Shown here piece after piece: positions 21,301 through 30,085 of a stretch of 64,000 bases of DNA. The notes under the pieces are model-generated. The model searched no databases and was not told where the DNA came from. It saw nothing but the letters and a program-made list of their open reading frames with translations. Every line of letters starts with the position of its first letter. Within the stretch, counting starts at the first letter, position 1. This stretch comes from Symbiodinium natans. Lineage: Eukaryota > Sar > Dinophyceae > Suessiales > Symbiodiniaceae. The stretch is taken from assembly GCA_905221605.1 (NCBI GenBank), contig CAJNDS010001669.1, forward strand, positions 428,001 to 492,000, given 5' to 3'. Made by a program: the position numbers and the translations under genes.

Positions 21301-24300
21301 CTGAAGAAAGTTCTGATGATCAGCTTCAGCCTGGGGCTGCAAAGAAGGGCTTAGGGCTTTGGGTTTAGGGATTTAGGGTTTAGTGTTTAGGGTTTAGGGT
21401 TTAGGGTTTAGGGTTTAGGGTTTAGGGATGTTGGGATTTAGGGTTGAGGGTTCGGGGTGAGGGGTCTAGGGTTGAGGGTTGGGTTCCCCCTTATACTAGC
21501 AGACCTTAACAGGGAATAGTACAGTATCCCCTATTATAGTACCGATTAAGGACTGCCTGCAAAAGGGGGAACATCACAAATTTGGGGTTTAGGATTTAGG
21601 GTGAGGGGTCGGCCCAATGTCCCGCAAATTGAGGCGAAGAGCTTAGGAGCTTCAACTCATGATACGCTTCCCTGCACAGTTTGAAGGTACATCCTTCATG
21701 ACTTGCGGGGCGCCACCTCTTGGACTGCCAGGCTTCGAATTTTACAGGGGTCTATAAGCTACTATTTTGCTTGGGAACCCCGCAAAACATGAACAATAGT
21801 AGTCCCCATGTTGCCCGTGCACGGAAGAATGCTTCTGTTGTTTCAGTGGCTCTTAAGCAAACAGGGAATTGCGATGTCCCTTTTTGAGAAGGAGGGGAGA
21901 GGGCCGGGTGCCTCCAAGAGGCATGGAAGCCCTGTTGACTTAGGGTTTAGGGTTTAGGGTTTAGGGTTTAGGGTTTAGGGTTTAGGGTTTAGGGTTTAGG
22001 GTCAACCCTCAAGCCTAAGCCCCAAACCCCTGAACTCTTTACGAGCCCCCATAACATTACTTACTGAGTCCAAAGGGCTTCCACGTGCTACCTCCAGACC
22101 AAAAGCATGAAGGCACGAGAGGGCCCCGATGCCCCTTCAGGCTTTAGGGTTTAGGGTTGCGGTTTAGGGTGTAGGTATGGACGTTTGGGCTTCAAAAGCC
22201 CCTAAACCCTACTTGAAGGTTCACGGGTAGTTAGAAGAAGTAGAGTTATAGGAGTACCTCGAATAGGGTTTGTTTCGTAAAGATACCCATACTAACAAAC
22301 TTAGACCTAACCCTACTGATAACTACCGAAAAACCTCCAAGCAAACCCTAAACCCCTCTTGCATCTGAGAAACGCTGCCTCCATGGCGCCATAGGTGGAC
22401 AGAACCTCGGCTTTCGGGCTTCAAGAGCTTCTAGGTTGGCCTTTAAACCCTCTGAACAAAATTTACATTTAGGGTCCCTTATGAACCCTAATAAGGAAAA
22501 TACAAAACGTCCCAAAAACGAATCTAGGCTTTGAGTTTTCAGGGTCTACGATTGGCCTCTTGCAGCCGTGTGCAACGCACTGCATCCCAAGACCCTACTT
22601 GGGCGTTCATCTGCAGGGTTCAAAGCATCCGACATAGGGTCCGAAGTATAGCTCCCATACCTACATCCCTACTTATAACTACCCATGAACCTCGAAGTAA
22701 CCCTAAACCCTAAAAACACCAAAAAAAAACTAAAAACCCTAAAAACCAAAAAAAAAACCTCAAAACCCTCAAAACCCTAAAAACCCTCAAAAAATCCTAA
22801 AATCCCCAAAAACCCCAAAAACCCTCAAAACCCCAAAAACCCTAAGCCCTATATACCCCGAACCCTCACGGCTGGGCACTCCGATGACCATGAACCTCGA
22901 AGTAACCCTAAACACTAAACCCTAAACCCTATATACCCTATACCCTGAACCCTCACGGCTGGGCACTCCGATGAGCACGTGAACGTTCACCAGACGGATA
23001 AGCAAGGTCGTGCCGTAGCTCAGCATGCGCCAGAAGCCCTGCTAAGACGAGAAAAGCGGCCCTTTGTCGTTGGGGTTTAGGGTTTAGGGTTTAGGGTTTA
23101 GGGTTTAGGGTTTAGGGTTTAGGGTTTAGGGTTTAGGGTTTAGGGTTTCGGGGTGTAGGGTGTAGGGTTTAGGGTTTAGGGTATAGGAAACAGCTTTCTG
23201 GTTCTTAGTAGAGAATGTGGGAATTTGGTACTCTACATACTAAAAACCGGACAGAGGAGAAGCGCAAGCTCACCGTAAACCGTAAGGAGTCTCGAAGAAG
23301 TCAAGTACTTTGGGGTTGTTGTGGCAAGGCTCAGCCACAATGTTGTACAAAAAGAACACTCCGTGTGCAAAGCTCCGCTCCAGAAACCAACACCCCCCCC
23401 CCCCCCCCCCCCCCCCCCCCAAGCCTAAACCCAAACCCAACCCTTTTTTACGGCTAGGACTGCTGCACTGCCTGGGAAAACCCAACCCTACACCCCAAAC
23501 CCCTAAGCCCCAAACCAGCCCCAGCCCCCCCACCCCCACCCCCCACACCACCTGAAGGCCCTCGGTGTTCTGGCCCACGTTCGAAGTCGAGTAGCTGAAC
23601 CTTTTTTGTGGACCGAGAGTTGTCCTACAGCTAACTTCTAAGTCCCTCTTGCAGTAGGCAAGGCCCAAGAGTGGCCAAGGAATGAAAAGGGTACCCCCCC
23701 CCTACCCCCCCCACCCCCCCACAACCCCCCCCCAACCCCCCCCCCCCAACCCCCCCCCCCTCCCACCCCCCTTACCCCCCCCACCCCCCTACCCCCCCTA
23801 CCCTTTTTGGTGTAAAGGGGCTTTGATGGGTTTAGGGTTTAGGAGTAGAACTCCCATTAGCAACGGCCCATGTGGGCACCCGGCAAGCTGAGCTTCAGAG
23901 ACTACCTGCAGACAGACGCTGCACACCCTGGCGGGCCCATGTTGCAGGAGCGTCTTCCACAAAAAAGAGCCTAACTCGAGCAACGCACAAAGGAAGTAGC
24001 AACAAACGAACAGCCAAACAAACAAGCCCATACACGGAGACGGACTCGCGCGAGCACCCACGCAGAGACACACACGCAGCAAATCTCTGTGTCCGAACAG
24101 AGCGTACCATTCCGTTGAGCTCACGTCTGTCAGATACTCCTTGAATTACTCCCCTTAGAACATGAATAAAAATAATATTTGTAATATCCTCTTGGGTTTT
24201 GTAGAAACAAAAATAAGAAAAATAATTCTCAAGGGGTTTTAGACTCAACAACCCAAAATGGCTGCTTCCTTCATGCAACTCAATCTGACCGAGAAGCACA

Positions 24301-27300
24301 AGCGGCAGCATCATGAAATAGTAGGAGAAGTCCTGGGAAGTTGTAGGGCTTAGTGTTTAGGGCGTAAGGTTACGGGTTCCCAGATCCCAATAGCCCTCCT
24401 ACAACAGCTGAATCCAGAATCAGGGTCCTTCTGCTAACAGTTGAACTGCGTAAACCCTATCCCTAAACCCTAAACCCTAAATCCTGAAGTTTCAAGGACT
24501 TTTCCTTAAGGGTAGCTTAACTGAGGGTTGAGGGTTTAGGGTTTAGATTCCTTGAGGTGGGAATGTACCTAAACTACACCCTAAACCCTAAACCCTAAAC
24601 CCAGGGTTTAAGGGTCTTGGGCTTCCCATGGGAGCAGCTGAGGGTCGGAGAAGCCCAGAGCGTGCCGCTTCAGCTGGACCCACCGTGCCATGCAAGTACC
24701 TCACACAGGGGCTTGGGGTTCAGGGTTCAGGACTCAGGGTTCAGGCTTTAGGGTTTAGGGTTCAAGGTTCAGGGTTTAGGCTTAGGGTTTAGCGTCTAGG
24801 GCTGAGGGTGATTTAAGGTTCGGGGTGACGGCTTGGGGGCGTAAGGATTCGGACTGCGGGACCCCCTGTTTGCATCTGGGTTTAGGGCTTCCCTTTTGCA
24901 TCTGATCCGGGTTGCTCCGTCACGCTGAGCTGCTGTCAGCAGATGACCAAACGCCCGGTGAATAATGGACTTTCCTCCTGCTTCCCCTAAACCCTTCAAC
25001 TCAGGAAACCCTAAACCCTAAACCCTGAATCCTAAACCCTAAACCCTAAACCCCTAAACCCTAAACCCATGCACTGTGCCAGCGAGATGCCATACCAGTC
25101 GCCTTTCTCGTCCTCGGGAACATAATTCATCATTGGCGTCATCACCGGCTCCACAGTGGTCTTGCCTATGCTGGTTCAGGGCTTAAACCCCTAAACCCTA
25201 AAAACCCTAAACCCTAAACCCTAATCCCTAAACCCTATAAACCCTAAACCCTACCCTCTACATGGCCGAAACCCTAAAGATGAAAGCCAGGACTCCCAAA
25301 GTCATCAGGAAGCACTTGATCCCCATGTGGTAGTCTTCCGCAATCCACTGCACATCCCAGCCGCCCACCTGCCTGAAAGAGGGGGCTTTTGGGGGGCCTT
25401 AGGGTTCGGGGCTAGGGTTTCGGGTTTAGGGTTTAGGGTTCAGGGTTCAGGGGTTTCGGGTGTAGTTTAGGACTTGGGGCGCTGGATGTCAGGGGCCGCG
25501 GCGCCCCTGTTGTAGAAATGCCCCGGCCAACGGGCAACTACCAGTTGGCGCGCCGCAAGCTGAACTGGAACTGCAAGACTCGGCCCTAAACCCTAAACCC
25601 TAAACCCCAAACCCTAAACCATGTCTTAAGACCATGGTGCCTGGCCAATGCCACGGACAAGGAGTAGGTGGAGTAAGGGAAGCGCACGGCACTGGGGTCC
25701 GAAAGTCCGGCAAGCTCCTCGCGGTTCAGCCCTAAACGCTAAAACCCTGAACCCTAAACTGACTTTGAGGGGTACTAGCATGGCTGTGAGGCAAGCGCTG
25801 GCCAGCTCCAAAGAAGAGCGGGTTCCTTCAATCCAGCGTCATCCATCTGATTCTTAGTAGGGACCCAGAAAATTAGGTATATATGTATATACACACACAT
25901 ATATATATATGTATACCCTTCAACAAGTTATGTAGGGTACCTCACTACCTCAATTCCCTGCAAAGAACCCGGAGGTCATTGCTTTGCGGCAAGCGCATTT
26001 GGTGACGCATGCACATACCGAGACTTCTGCAAAGCCCTGGGAAACATTCCCGCACAACTGGGATGGATAGGGGAAGGAGGTGCCTACACCAGTTAAACTT
26101 CCAATGCCGGTATAGGGTTACGAAGAATATCGGGATTGAGTGACCATAGAGCTATACTTGCACAGCAAACCCGCAAGAAGGGAACTTTCTGGGTACGTGG
26201 GCACCCTGGGGAGGGGAGGTTGGGTATGCTCGAAACCGCAGCCCCCATCGTCCTGCATGGAAGTGAACATGGTGCCCACCACGACAGGGGCCGGCTGGCG
26301 ATGGTAGTTCTTCCTTATGTTTCTTGGAGAGCCCAATAACTACCCTTTCACAAAATATTCACTGCCCTAACCTAAATCTGAACCCTAAACCCTGAACCCT
26401 GAACCCTAAACCCTAAACCCTGAACCCTAAACCCTAAATCTGAACCCTAAACCCGGTTCTTTTTGCGGCCGGGGCTCATGTGGAAAACTGGCGATTGCCA
26501 GATTTTGGTGTATCTCTCTGTCGGATCACACTCCGCAAACTTCCAGGACAAGGTCTCGAAGTAGCCTAGGGTTTATAGGATTTACGGGGTAGGGTTCATC
26601 TAGTCTGGGGCTTAGGGGCTTCGTTCTGGGGCGCCTTCGGTGTTTATGGCTTAGGGAACCCTCACTCTCCACGACCCCAATGAGCCGCAGCTATAAGCTA
26701 GTACCCCAAGTAGAGTCTAAAGTATGGTTGCCGCGCTTAAAACCCTACTTATAACTACCCATGAACCTCCAAGTAGCCCTAAACCCTAAACCCTAAACCC
26801 TAAACCCTAAACCCTAAACCCTAAACCCTAAACCCTAAACCCTAAACCCTAAACCCTAAACCCTAAACCCTACTGCTCAGGGACCTTGGCCAAACTCCGA
26901 GTCCGCATCCGCCACCGTCAAAACGGTGTTCTCCAAGGAGTGCACCTTCGGAGGGTTTAGGGTTTAGGGTTTAGGGTTTCGGGTTTGGGGTTTGGGGTTT
27001 AGGGTTTGGGGTTTAGGGTTTAGGGTTGAGGGTTTCGGGTTTGGGGTTTAGGGTTGGGGTTTGGGGTTTAGGGTTTGGGGTTTGGGGTTTGGGGTTTAGG
27101 GTTTAATCGCTCACACTCAAACAAGCCCGGCGAGGCACACAGTGTCTCAAAGTCCCTCCATGAAGCCCGTTTGGGCCCCGGTGATACTCAGCTCATTCAC
27201 TCTGACCTAGTTCATGGTTGGGATAATATAAAAACTCAACTTTTTATAGGGTTTAAGTACCCTTACAAATGGAAATTGTACCCAACTATGACAAAGGGAC

Positions 27301-29130
27301 TCGGTGATACTCACAGTTGCTCACTTTCTGCGGAATCACAGGTTTAGGGTTTAGGGGTACCGATCCGATACTATCCGATACCCCAATCAGCAATTCATGT
27401 TTGGGGGCTACGCCCCATATTTAGGAGGCTATAACCTGCTAATCTGTAGGGTTTGGGAGTCACAGGTATCATAGTCTGGAAATTATTGGGATCCCTATAC
27501 AGGTTCATACTTAGAGGGCTGTGAGGGCTGTGAGCTGCCCTGAACCCTAAACCCTGAAGCCTAAACCGACCGTGCCTGGCTGAGCAAGTATCGAAAGGCG
27601 TGACTGACGTTGCTCGCTTTGCCGGGCGGATCATTGGGCAGGTCTGCCGGATGGTAATTTGCCTTGATGTCCTGGGCAAGGGAACCCCTAAACCCTAAAC
27701 CCTAAACCCCAAACCCGAAACCCTAAACCATAAACCCTAACCAAAGGATCCCCGGTTCCGGGTTTTCAGATTTATGGGGTTCAGCACTGCAACTCGAGGT
27801 CGTTCTCAAGTGAGCTACTAGAAAGCCTGCTTGGAAGCTGTTTTGGTTTAGGGTTTGGGGTTTGGGGTTTGGGGTTTAGGGTTTAGGGTTGAGGGTTGGG
27901 GGCTTAGGGTAGTCTACTGAGAATCCCTTATGGTCATCATAAACCCAACTTACTAAGTCAAAAGGGCTTCCACGTGAGAACTCCGAAACAAAGCCTTGGG
28001 CCTATCAAGGCATCCATCCTACTTCGAGGTTCATGGTAATTACTAACCAATTTAGGGTTTAGGGTTTAGGGTTTAGGGGTTCTTACTAACCAATTATGGC
28101 TACTCATAATACCCCTAAAGGGCCTTGGGCTATCCCAATTATAAGTAGGGATAAAATCCCAGTTATAAGTGGTTACTGAGTCCCATGAACCTCCATGTAA
28201 TGGATGTAGGAACCACTAAGGACCCTGACTCGGGACCTCCCAGCACGCAGTGATTCAAGGATAAGCCCTTGGAATCCTTTTTGGCCTAAATATACACTAA
28301 CAACCCAATGATCCAAAAGGAACCTAGAGCCACTCCGCCAGTGGGCCCTCGTGGCTCAGAACCGCCTAAACCCTAAACCCTAAACCCTAAACCCTGAACC
28401 CTGAACCCTGAACCCTAAACCCTAAACCCTAAACCCTAAACCCCCCAGGAATACGTGCCTCAAACTCTTGCGGGCCAAGCGTCTTCAAACTGATCCTTGA
28501 ACTGCTCCGTGAGCTGCTTGACTTTGTCTGTCCAGGGCTCGAGGGTTTAGGGTTTAGGGTTTAAGGGTTAGGGTTAGGGTTTAGGGTTTAGGGTTTAAGG
28601 TTTAGGGTTTGGGGTTTAGGGTTTAGGGTTAGGGTTTAGGGTTCGGTGTTTCGAGTTTAACCACTCACACTCGGACCTCTCTGTCGGTGAGTCAGAAGAT
28701 TGAAGCCCCGTGACACCTACACCTACTATGTTTCTGGTTTAGGGTTAACAGGATGAGTTCAGCTCGCGTCCGGAGTTAGGATCGCGGCGGGCTCTTCTGA
28801 GATGGGGCCTGAGCATGGCTACCTGAACTTAAGGATACCATAATTCGCACTAAGGAAGCTGTAAAGTTGAAGGCAGATTCCCAAAGTAAGGGGTACGATC
28901 GACTCAACCCTAAACCCTAAACCCTAAACCCTAAACCCTAAGCCCTAAGCCCTAAACCCTAAACCCTAAACTTTAAACCCTAAACCCTAAACCCTGTTTC
29001 TCCCTTGGTGCGTTCAGTGTCGGAACCTCCTAGCAGTTTCTGCGGCCAGTCCTTCTGCATCTGTCTCTCTTTCCTCCATAGCCAGTAAGATGCTGATGGA
29101 CGACTTCGCCTCAAAAGGCGGGCGGCTCCC
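18273..29130 (-). CDS. Multi-exon GT2-like membrane glycosyltransferase (gene span)
   Basis: At least 14 small exons on the minus strand run in the order expected of a family-2 glycosyltransferase. They give an N-terminal ILLAMEERE segment, HP-GKASN, the metal-binding DXD (VLTVADADSEF), YFETLSWKF...IWQSPVFHM, STYSLS, GGWDVQWIAEDYHMG (TED-like base), a RWVQLKRHALGFSD segment resembling QxxRW, then several membrane segments and a stop at 18,273. GT2 enzymes of this layout transfer sugars from nucleotide sugars at a membrane; the substrate is unknown. Phases fit at the 27.57/26.95, 26.89/26.57, 25.62/25.37, 25.07/24.70, 18.81/18.77 and 18.72/18.39 junctions. Some exons are missing from this reading. 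Introns hold telomeric arrays, MITE-like elements and microsatellites. Several donors are telomeric GTTTAG. Confidence 0.68.
18723..18771 (-). CDS. GT2-like gene, membrane exon TLWIQLVCTSFLFAI
   Basis: Acceptor TGGCTTCAG|ACG; donor ATCCCAG|GCATGC (GC type). Reads TLWIQLVCTSFLFAIP in phase 0, leaving one base that completes a Gly codon with the last exon. Confidence 0.65.
18805..18892 (-). CDS. GT2-like gene, membrane exon IVTVVFTIFVSIVFF
   Basis: Acceptor GCTCACAG|GATC; donor GGTCAG|GCAAGT, a clear GC-type donor. Reads IVTVVFTIFVSIVFFMTYEV then LLKKRVEGQ. Ends in phase 0 and fits the next exon. The 88 nt are flanked by unique intron sequence without telomeric repeats. Confidence 0.68.
19206..19285. 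repeat. Hairpin element family D, copy D3
   Basis: CCCCCTTATGCTAAGAGTCC ... TTAAGGAGCTGTTAGTATACTCC. The right end CTGTTAGTATACTCC is repeated once more at 19,309. Confidence 0.5.
19489..19600. repeat. MITE-like family C, copy C2
   Basis: CTACTATTTGCTTAAGACCC ... GGGGGTTCTTAAGCAATTGG; 112 bp. Confidence 0.7.
19759..19905 (+). CDS. 48-codon ATG-to-stop frame in CpG-rich DNA
   Basis: MKTVVSTKRNAVATSAAVLD then ERVRPLRHPCPHDARAHAA, TGA at 19,903. CpG-rich compared with its neighbours. Could be a first exon or chance. Confidence 0.3.
20025..20760 (+). CDS. Plus-strand multi-exon candidate
   Basis: 20,025-20,139 starts ATG: MVLIHAQMLLSHVAFLPVEA. After 31 nt of GGTTTATAGGG-like intron, 20,171-20,370 reads KMFETACNRLVAICQGVANF then LKKTTAQAAQKPCTLSAPF, ending at CG|TTTAGGG. 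20,402-20,538 reads LKVLQILGREPENLTLPKTL; an overlapping frame 20,506-20,750 reads FLGEARVAKNCLNKIRSASV. It lies in opposite orientation within an intron of the GT2-like gene. Product unknown. Confidence 0.4.
21486..21572. repeat. Hairpin element family D, copy D4
   Basis: CCCCCTTATACTAGCAGACC ... GATTAAGGACTGCCTGCAAAAG GGGGAACATC. Confidence 0.55.
21658..21746 (+). CDS. Exon-like island MIRFPAQFEGTSFMTC
   Basis: Reads MIRFPAQFEGTSFMTCGAPP then LGLPGFEFY, ending at TTTTACAG|GGGTC before a family C element. Confidence 0.35.
21758..21866. repeat. MITE-like family C, copy C3
   Basis: CTACTATTTTGCTTGGGAACC ... GGCTCTTAAGCAAACAGGG, more degraded. Confidence 0.55.
22210..22342. repeat. MITE-like family A, copy A4
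   Basis: CTTGAAGGTTCACGGGTAG ... ACTACCGAAAAACCTCCAAG with a palindromic ACTTATAAC-type interior. Confidence 0.6.
22585..22699. repeat. MITE-like family A, copy A5
   Basis: CTTGGGCGTTCAT ... TTATAACTACCCATGAACCTCGAAGTA. Its right end (ATGAACCTCGAAGTA) is repeated at 22,889, next to the 28-bp exon duplication. Confidence 0.6.
22705..22855 (-). repeat. A-rich degenerate telomere-like tract
   Basis: CCCTAAAAA, CCCTCAAAA and CCCCAAAAA units with A-runs of up to nine; it lies between two copies of ATGAACCTCGAAGTAACCC. Confidence 0.7.
22951..23038 (-). CDS. GT2-like gene, membrane exon GFWRMLSYGTTLL
   Basis: Acceptor TTAGCAG|GGCTTC. Reads GFWRMLSYGTTLLIRLVNVH and VLIGVPSRE. Its last 28 bp are repeated exactly at 22860-22887 beyond an 85-bp telomeric/MITE insert, so the exon end has been duplicated. 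Confidence 0.6.
23277..23680 (-). CDS. Two exon-like segments within the GT2-like region
   Basis: Segment 23,560-23,680 reads LGLAYCKRDLEVSCRTTLGP and ends CTTCAG|GTGGTG. Segment 23,278-23,392 reads LERSFAHGVFFLYNIVAEPC then HNNPKVLDFFETPYG, followed by G|GTGAGC at 23,270. They are separated by a 165-bp G-rich tract (poly-C on the plus strand), which also stays open as poly-Gly and is probably intron. Whether they are extra GT2 exons or another gene is unclear. Confidence 0.45.
23690..23805. repeat. C-rich low-complexity tract
   Basis: About 115 bp of C with single A or T interruptions; strong G-quadruplex potential on the minus strand. A 20-nt poly-C lies 290 bp upstream at 23,393-23,420. 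Confidence 0.9.
24290..24332 (-). CDS. GT2-like gene, first membrane exon
   Basis: Acceptor CTTCCCAG|GACTTC. 43 nt reading DFSYYFMMLPLVLL, a hydrophobic membrane segment following LGFSD. Donor CTCG|GTCAGA. Confidence 0.6.
24643..24699 (-). CDS. GT2-like gene, RWVQLKRH exon
   Basis: Acceptor TGTGAG|GTACTT. Reads MARWVQLKRHALGFSD, the counterpart of the QxxRW region of GT2 enzymes. The donor is not clear from sequence. Confidence 0.7.
25067..25165 (-). CDS. GT2-like gene, exon TTVEPVMTP
   Basis: Acceptor CATAG|GCAAG. Reads TTVEPVMTPMMNYVPEDEKG and DWYGISLAQCMG. Ends ATGG|GTTTAGGG: the donor is the first unit of a telomeric array and leaves one base that joins GT of the next exon (GGT). Confidence 0.72.
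25273..25372 (-). CDS. GT2-like gene, catalytic ED exon
   Basis: Acceptor CTCTTTCAG|GCAGG with a pyrimidine tract. Reads VGGWDVQWIAEDYHMGIKCF, in which AED matches the TED general-base motif of GT2, then LMTLGVLAF. The donor is either AGG|GTTTCGG, a degenerate telomeric unit, or GGA|GTCCTG. Confidence 0.75.
25622..25731 (-). CDS. GT2-like gene, exon with STYSLS
   Basis: Begins immediately after GTTTAG|GGCTGAAC, a telomeric acceptor. Reads LNREELAGLSDPSAVRFPYS then TYSLSVALARHHGLKT. The donor ACATG|GTTTAGGG is telomeric and leaves two bases that pair with the single G at the start of the next exon (TGG, Trp). Confidence 0.7.
26453..26565 (-). CDS. GT2-like gene, exon YFETLSWKF/IWQSPVFHM
   Basis: Acceptor CCCTAG|GCTAC. 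Reads YFETLSWKFAECDPTERYTK and IWQSPVFHMSPGRKKN, the segment that follows DXD in this class. The exon ends at CCGG|GTTTAGGG, so the donor lies in the telomeric array that starts at 26,452. Confidence 0.75.
26690..26776. repeat. MITE-like family A, right half
   Basis: Ends ACTTATAACTACCCATGAACC TCCAAGTAG; the left terminus is degraded. Followed at once by a long CCCTAAA array. Confidence 0.5.
26777..26876 (-). repeat. CCCTAAA array in a GT2-like intron
   Basis: About 14 units between the family A MITE end and the DXD exon; G-strand is the sense strand of the gene. Confidence 0.95.
26885..26945 (-). CDS. GT2-like gene, DXD exon
   Basis: AAG|GTGCACTCC to GGCCAAG|GTCCCTG. Reads VHSLENTVLTVADADSEFGQ; DADS is the metal/UDP-sugar-binding DXD of GT2 enzymes. 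It leaves one base that combines with the GC at the start of the next exon to give Gly. The plus strand is also open here, but order and motif favour minus. Confidence 0.75.
26953..27104 (+). repeat. Mixed TTTAGGG/TTTGGGG array
   Basis: About 21 units with frequent TTTGGGG and one TTTCGGG; opposite orientation to the array at 26,777-26,876. Confidence 0.9.
27205..27300. repeat. Dispersed repeat family F, second copy
   Basis: GTTCATGGTTGGGATAATAT ... GGGTTTAAGTACCCTTACAAATG ... CAACTATGACAAAGG; within the GT2-like gene span. Confidence 0.55.
27567..27671 (-). CDS. GT2-like gene, exon with GKASN motif
   Basis: Acceptor TTGCCCAG|GACATC. Reads DIKANYHPADLPNDPPGKAS followed by NVSHAFRYLLSQ. HP-x-LP-x5-GKxxN is a hallmark of GT2 nucleotide-sugar binding. 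Ends in phase 0 at G|GTTTAGGC, a telomere-like donor, which fits the phase-0 start of the next exon at 26,945. Confidence 0.75.
28019..28199. repeat. MITE-like family A, copy A7, carrying a telomeric insertion
   Basis: Left end TACTTCGAGGTTCATGG, right end CCATGAACCTCCATGTA. Inside, a telomeric insert lies between two copies of TTACTAACCAATT (28040-28052 and 28083-28095). The related copy at 30.1 kb has only one ACTTACTAACCCATT and no insert. Confidence 0.75.
28465..28543 (-). CDS. GT2-like gene, exon LEPWTDKVKQLTEQF
   Basis: Reads LEPWTDKVKQLTEQFKDQF, an amphipathic helix placed between the ILLAMEERE and HP-GKASN exons, as in GT2 proteins. Exact splice sites are unclear; a C-strand array follows downstream and a G-strand array (plus strand) lies upstream. 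Confidence 0.45.
29027..29130 (-). CDS. GT2-like gene, exon with ILLAMEERE
   Basis: Starts directly after the telomeric acceptor GTTTAG|GGGAGC at 29,131. The frame reads KSSISILLAMEERETDAEGL, typical of the first strand of a GT2 Rossmann-like fold. A possible donor is AG|GTTCCG at 29,026. A second frame stays open to the next array (29.0 kb), so the 3' end is uncertain. A GTTTAGGG array also lies downstream. Confidence 0.55.
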
Positions 29131-29208
29131 CTAAACCCTAAACCCTAAACCCTAAACCCTAAACCCTAAACCGTTTTTGTGTAAGGGCTACCCTTCCGAG
29201 TTATCGTT

Positions 29209-29323
29209 CCTTGGAGGTTCATGGGTGGTTATAAGTAGGGTCCTAATGCCCTAAGCAGGGTTTTGAGTATAGCTACCATCCTTGTAACCTTACTTGTAAC
29301 TACCGCCATGAACCTCCAAGTAG
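29209..29323. repeat. MITE-like family A, copy A8
   Basis: CCTTGGAGGTTCATGGGTG ... CGCCATGAACCTCCAAGTAG, inside an intron region of the GT2-like gene locus. Confidence 0.65.
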
Positions 29324-29525
29324 CCCTAAACCCGAAACCCTAAACCCTAAACCTTAAACCCTAAACCCAAACAAGATGGGAGTATATTGGGGACCTCGAT
29401 CCAGGTTCCGGCCCTCCGTCATGAAACATGCGTGCTCATGCACGGGAAACTCCAGAAAGTTGGAACATGGTTAGGGTTTATGGTTTTCACAATGGCTTAG
29501 GGTTTAGGGGTTAGGGTTTTAGAGC

Positions 29526-29640
29526 CCCAAGGGTCCATGTACCTACTATTATGACCTGGGGCCCAAAGTCCTTGTATAGGAGGTACTTTAAGGCCCAAGT
29601 CTACCCTATTTAGGTACATGGACCCTTAGGGGTAGTGGAA
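29526..29640. repeat. Hairpin element with 14-bp inverted ends
   Basis: GGGTCCATGTACCTA at the left and TAGGTACATGGACCC at the right, 115 bp, interior CCTGGGGCCC and GGCCCAAG. Not seen elsewhere in the window. Confidence 0.6.
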
Positions 29641-29730
29641 TTACCTTTAGTATACATTTTGGGGTATGGGGATAAGTACGTGCCAACCCCTAAACCCTAA
29701 ACCCTAAACCCTACACCCTAAACCCGTTTA

Positions 29731-29825
29731 CTGTAAAGGAAAAGTCGCATAGCAACTGCTGGCCGCAGATTTCATCGACAACGCCACCGTCTCGATGTCC
29801 TCCTTGTATTGCGGCCTCAGAGACT
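29731..29825 (-). CDS. Possible upstream exon of the GT2-like gene
   Basis: Minus-strand frame LRPQYKEDIETVALSMKSAA continuing SSCYATFPLQ. Upstream of the ILLAMEERE exon and on the same strand, but no confident donor is seen, so it may belong elsewhere. Confidence 0.35.
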
Positions 29826-30085
29826 TGGGGGTTTAGGGTTTAGGGTTTAGGGTTTAGGGTTTAGGGTTTAGGGTTTAGGGTTTAGGGATTCAGCATGGCA
29901 ACTATACACGTATGACCATTTGGGGTACTTGAAGAACCCTTCTACAAAAACTATCCGTGAACCTCCAAGTTTCCAGAGCCCACTTCTCCCTTAAGGACAT
30001 GTACCTCGACAGAAGACCCATTGGCTTGTGTAGGGTTTAGGGTTAGGGTTTAAGTCTGCATACTTTTGGGGGGGTCAGGTAGGAC

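Noticed and set aside
23682-23891. Polyproline frame
   Set aside because: Product of the C-rich tract; every frame of such a tract is open.
23895-24270. Long minus-strand frame after the DFSYYFMMLPL exon
   Set aside because: Beyond the donor CTCG|GTCAG the sequence turns low-complexity and both strands are open; treated as intron.
25495-25590. Plus-strand frame PTGNYQLARRKLNWNCK
   Set aside because: It lies within the minus-strand GT2-like gene; the minus frame here (VLQFQFSLRRANW) is also open but out of the expected motif order, so neither is called.
26881-26952. Plus-strand exon GPWPNSESASATVKTVFS
   Set aside because: The minus strand of the same segment gives the GT2 DXD motif VLTVADADSEF with matching phases on both sides.
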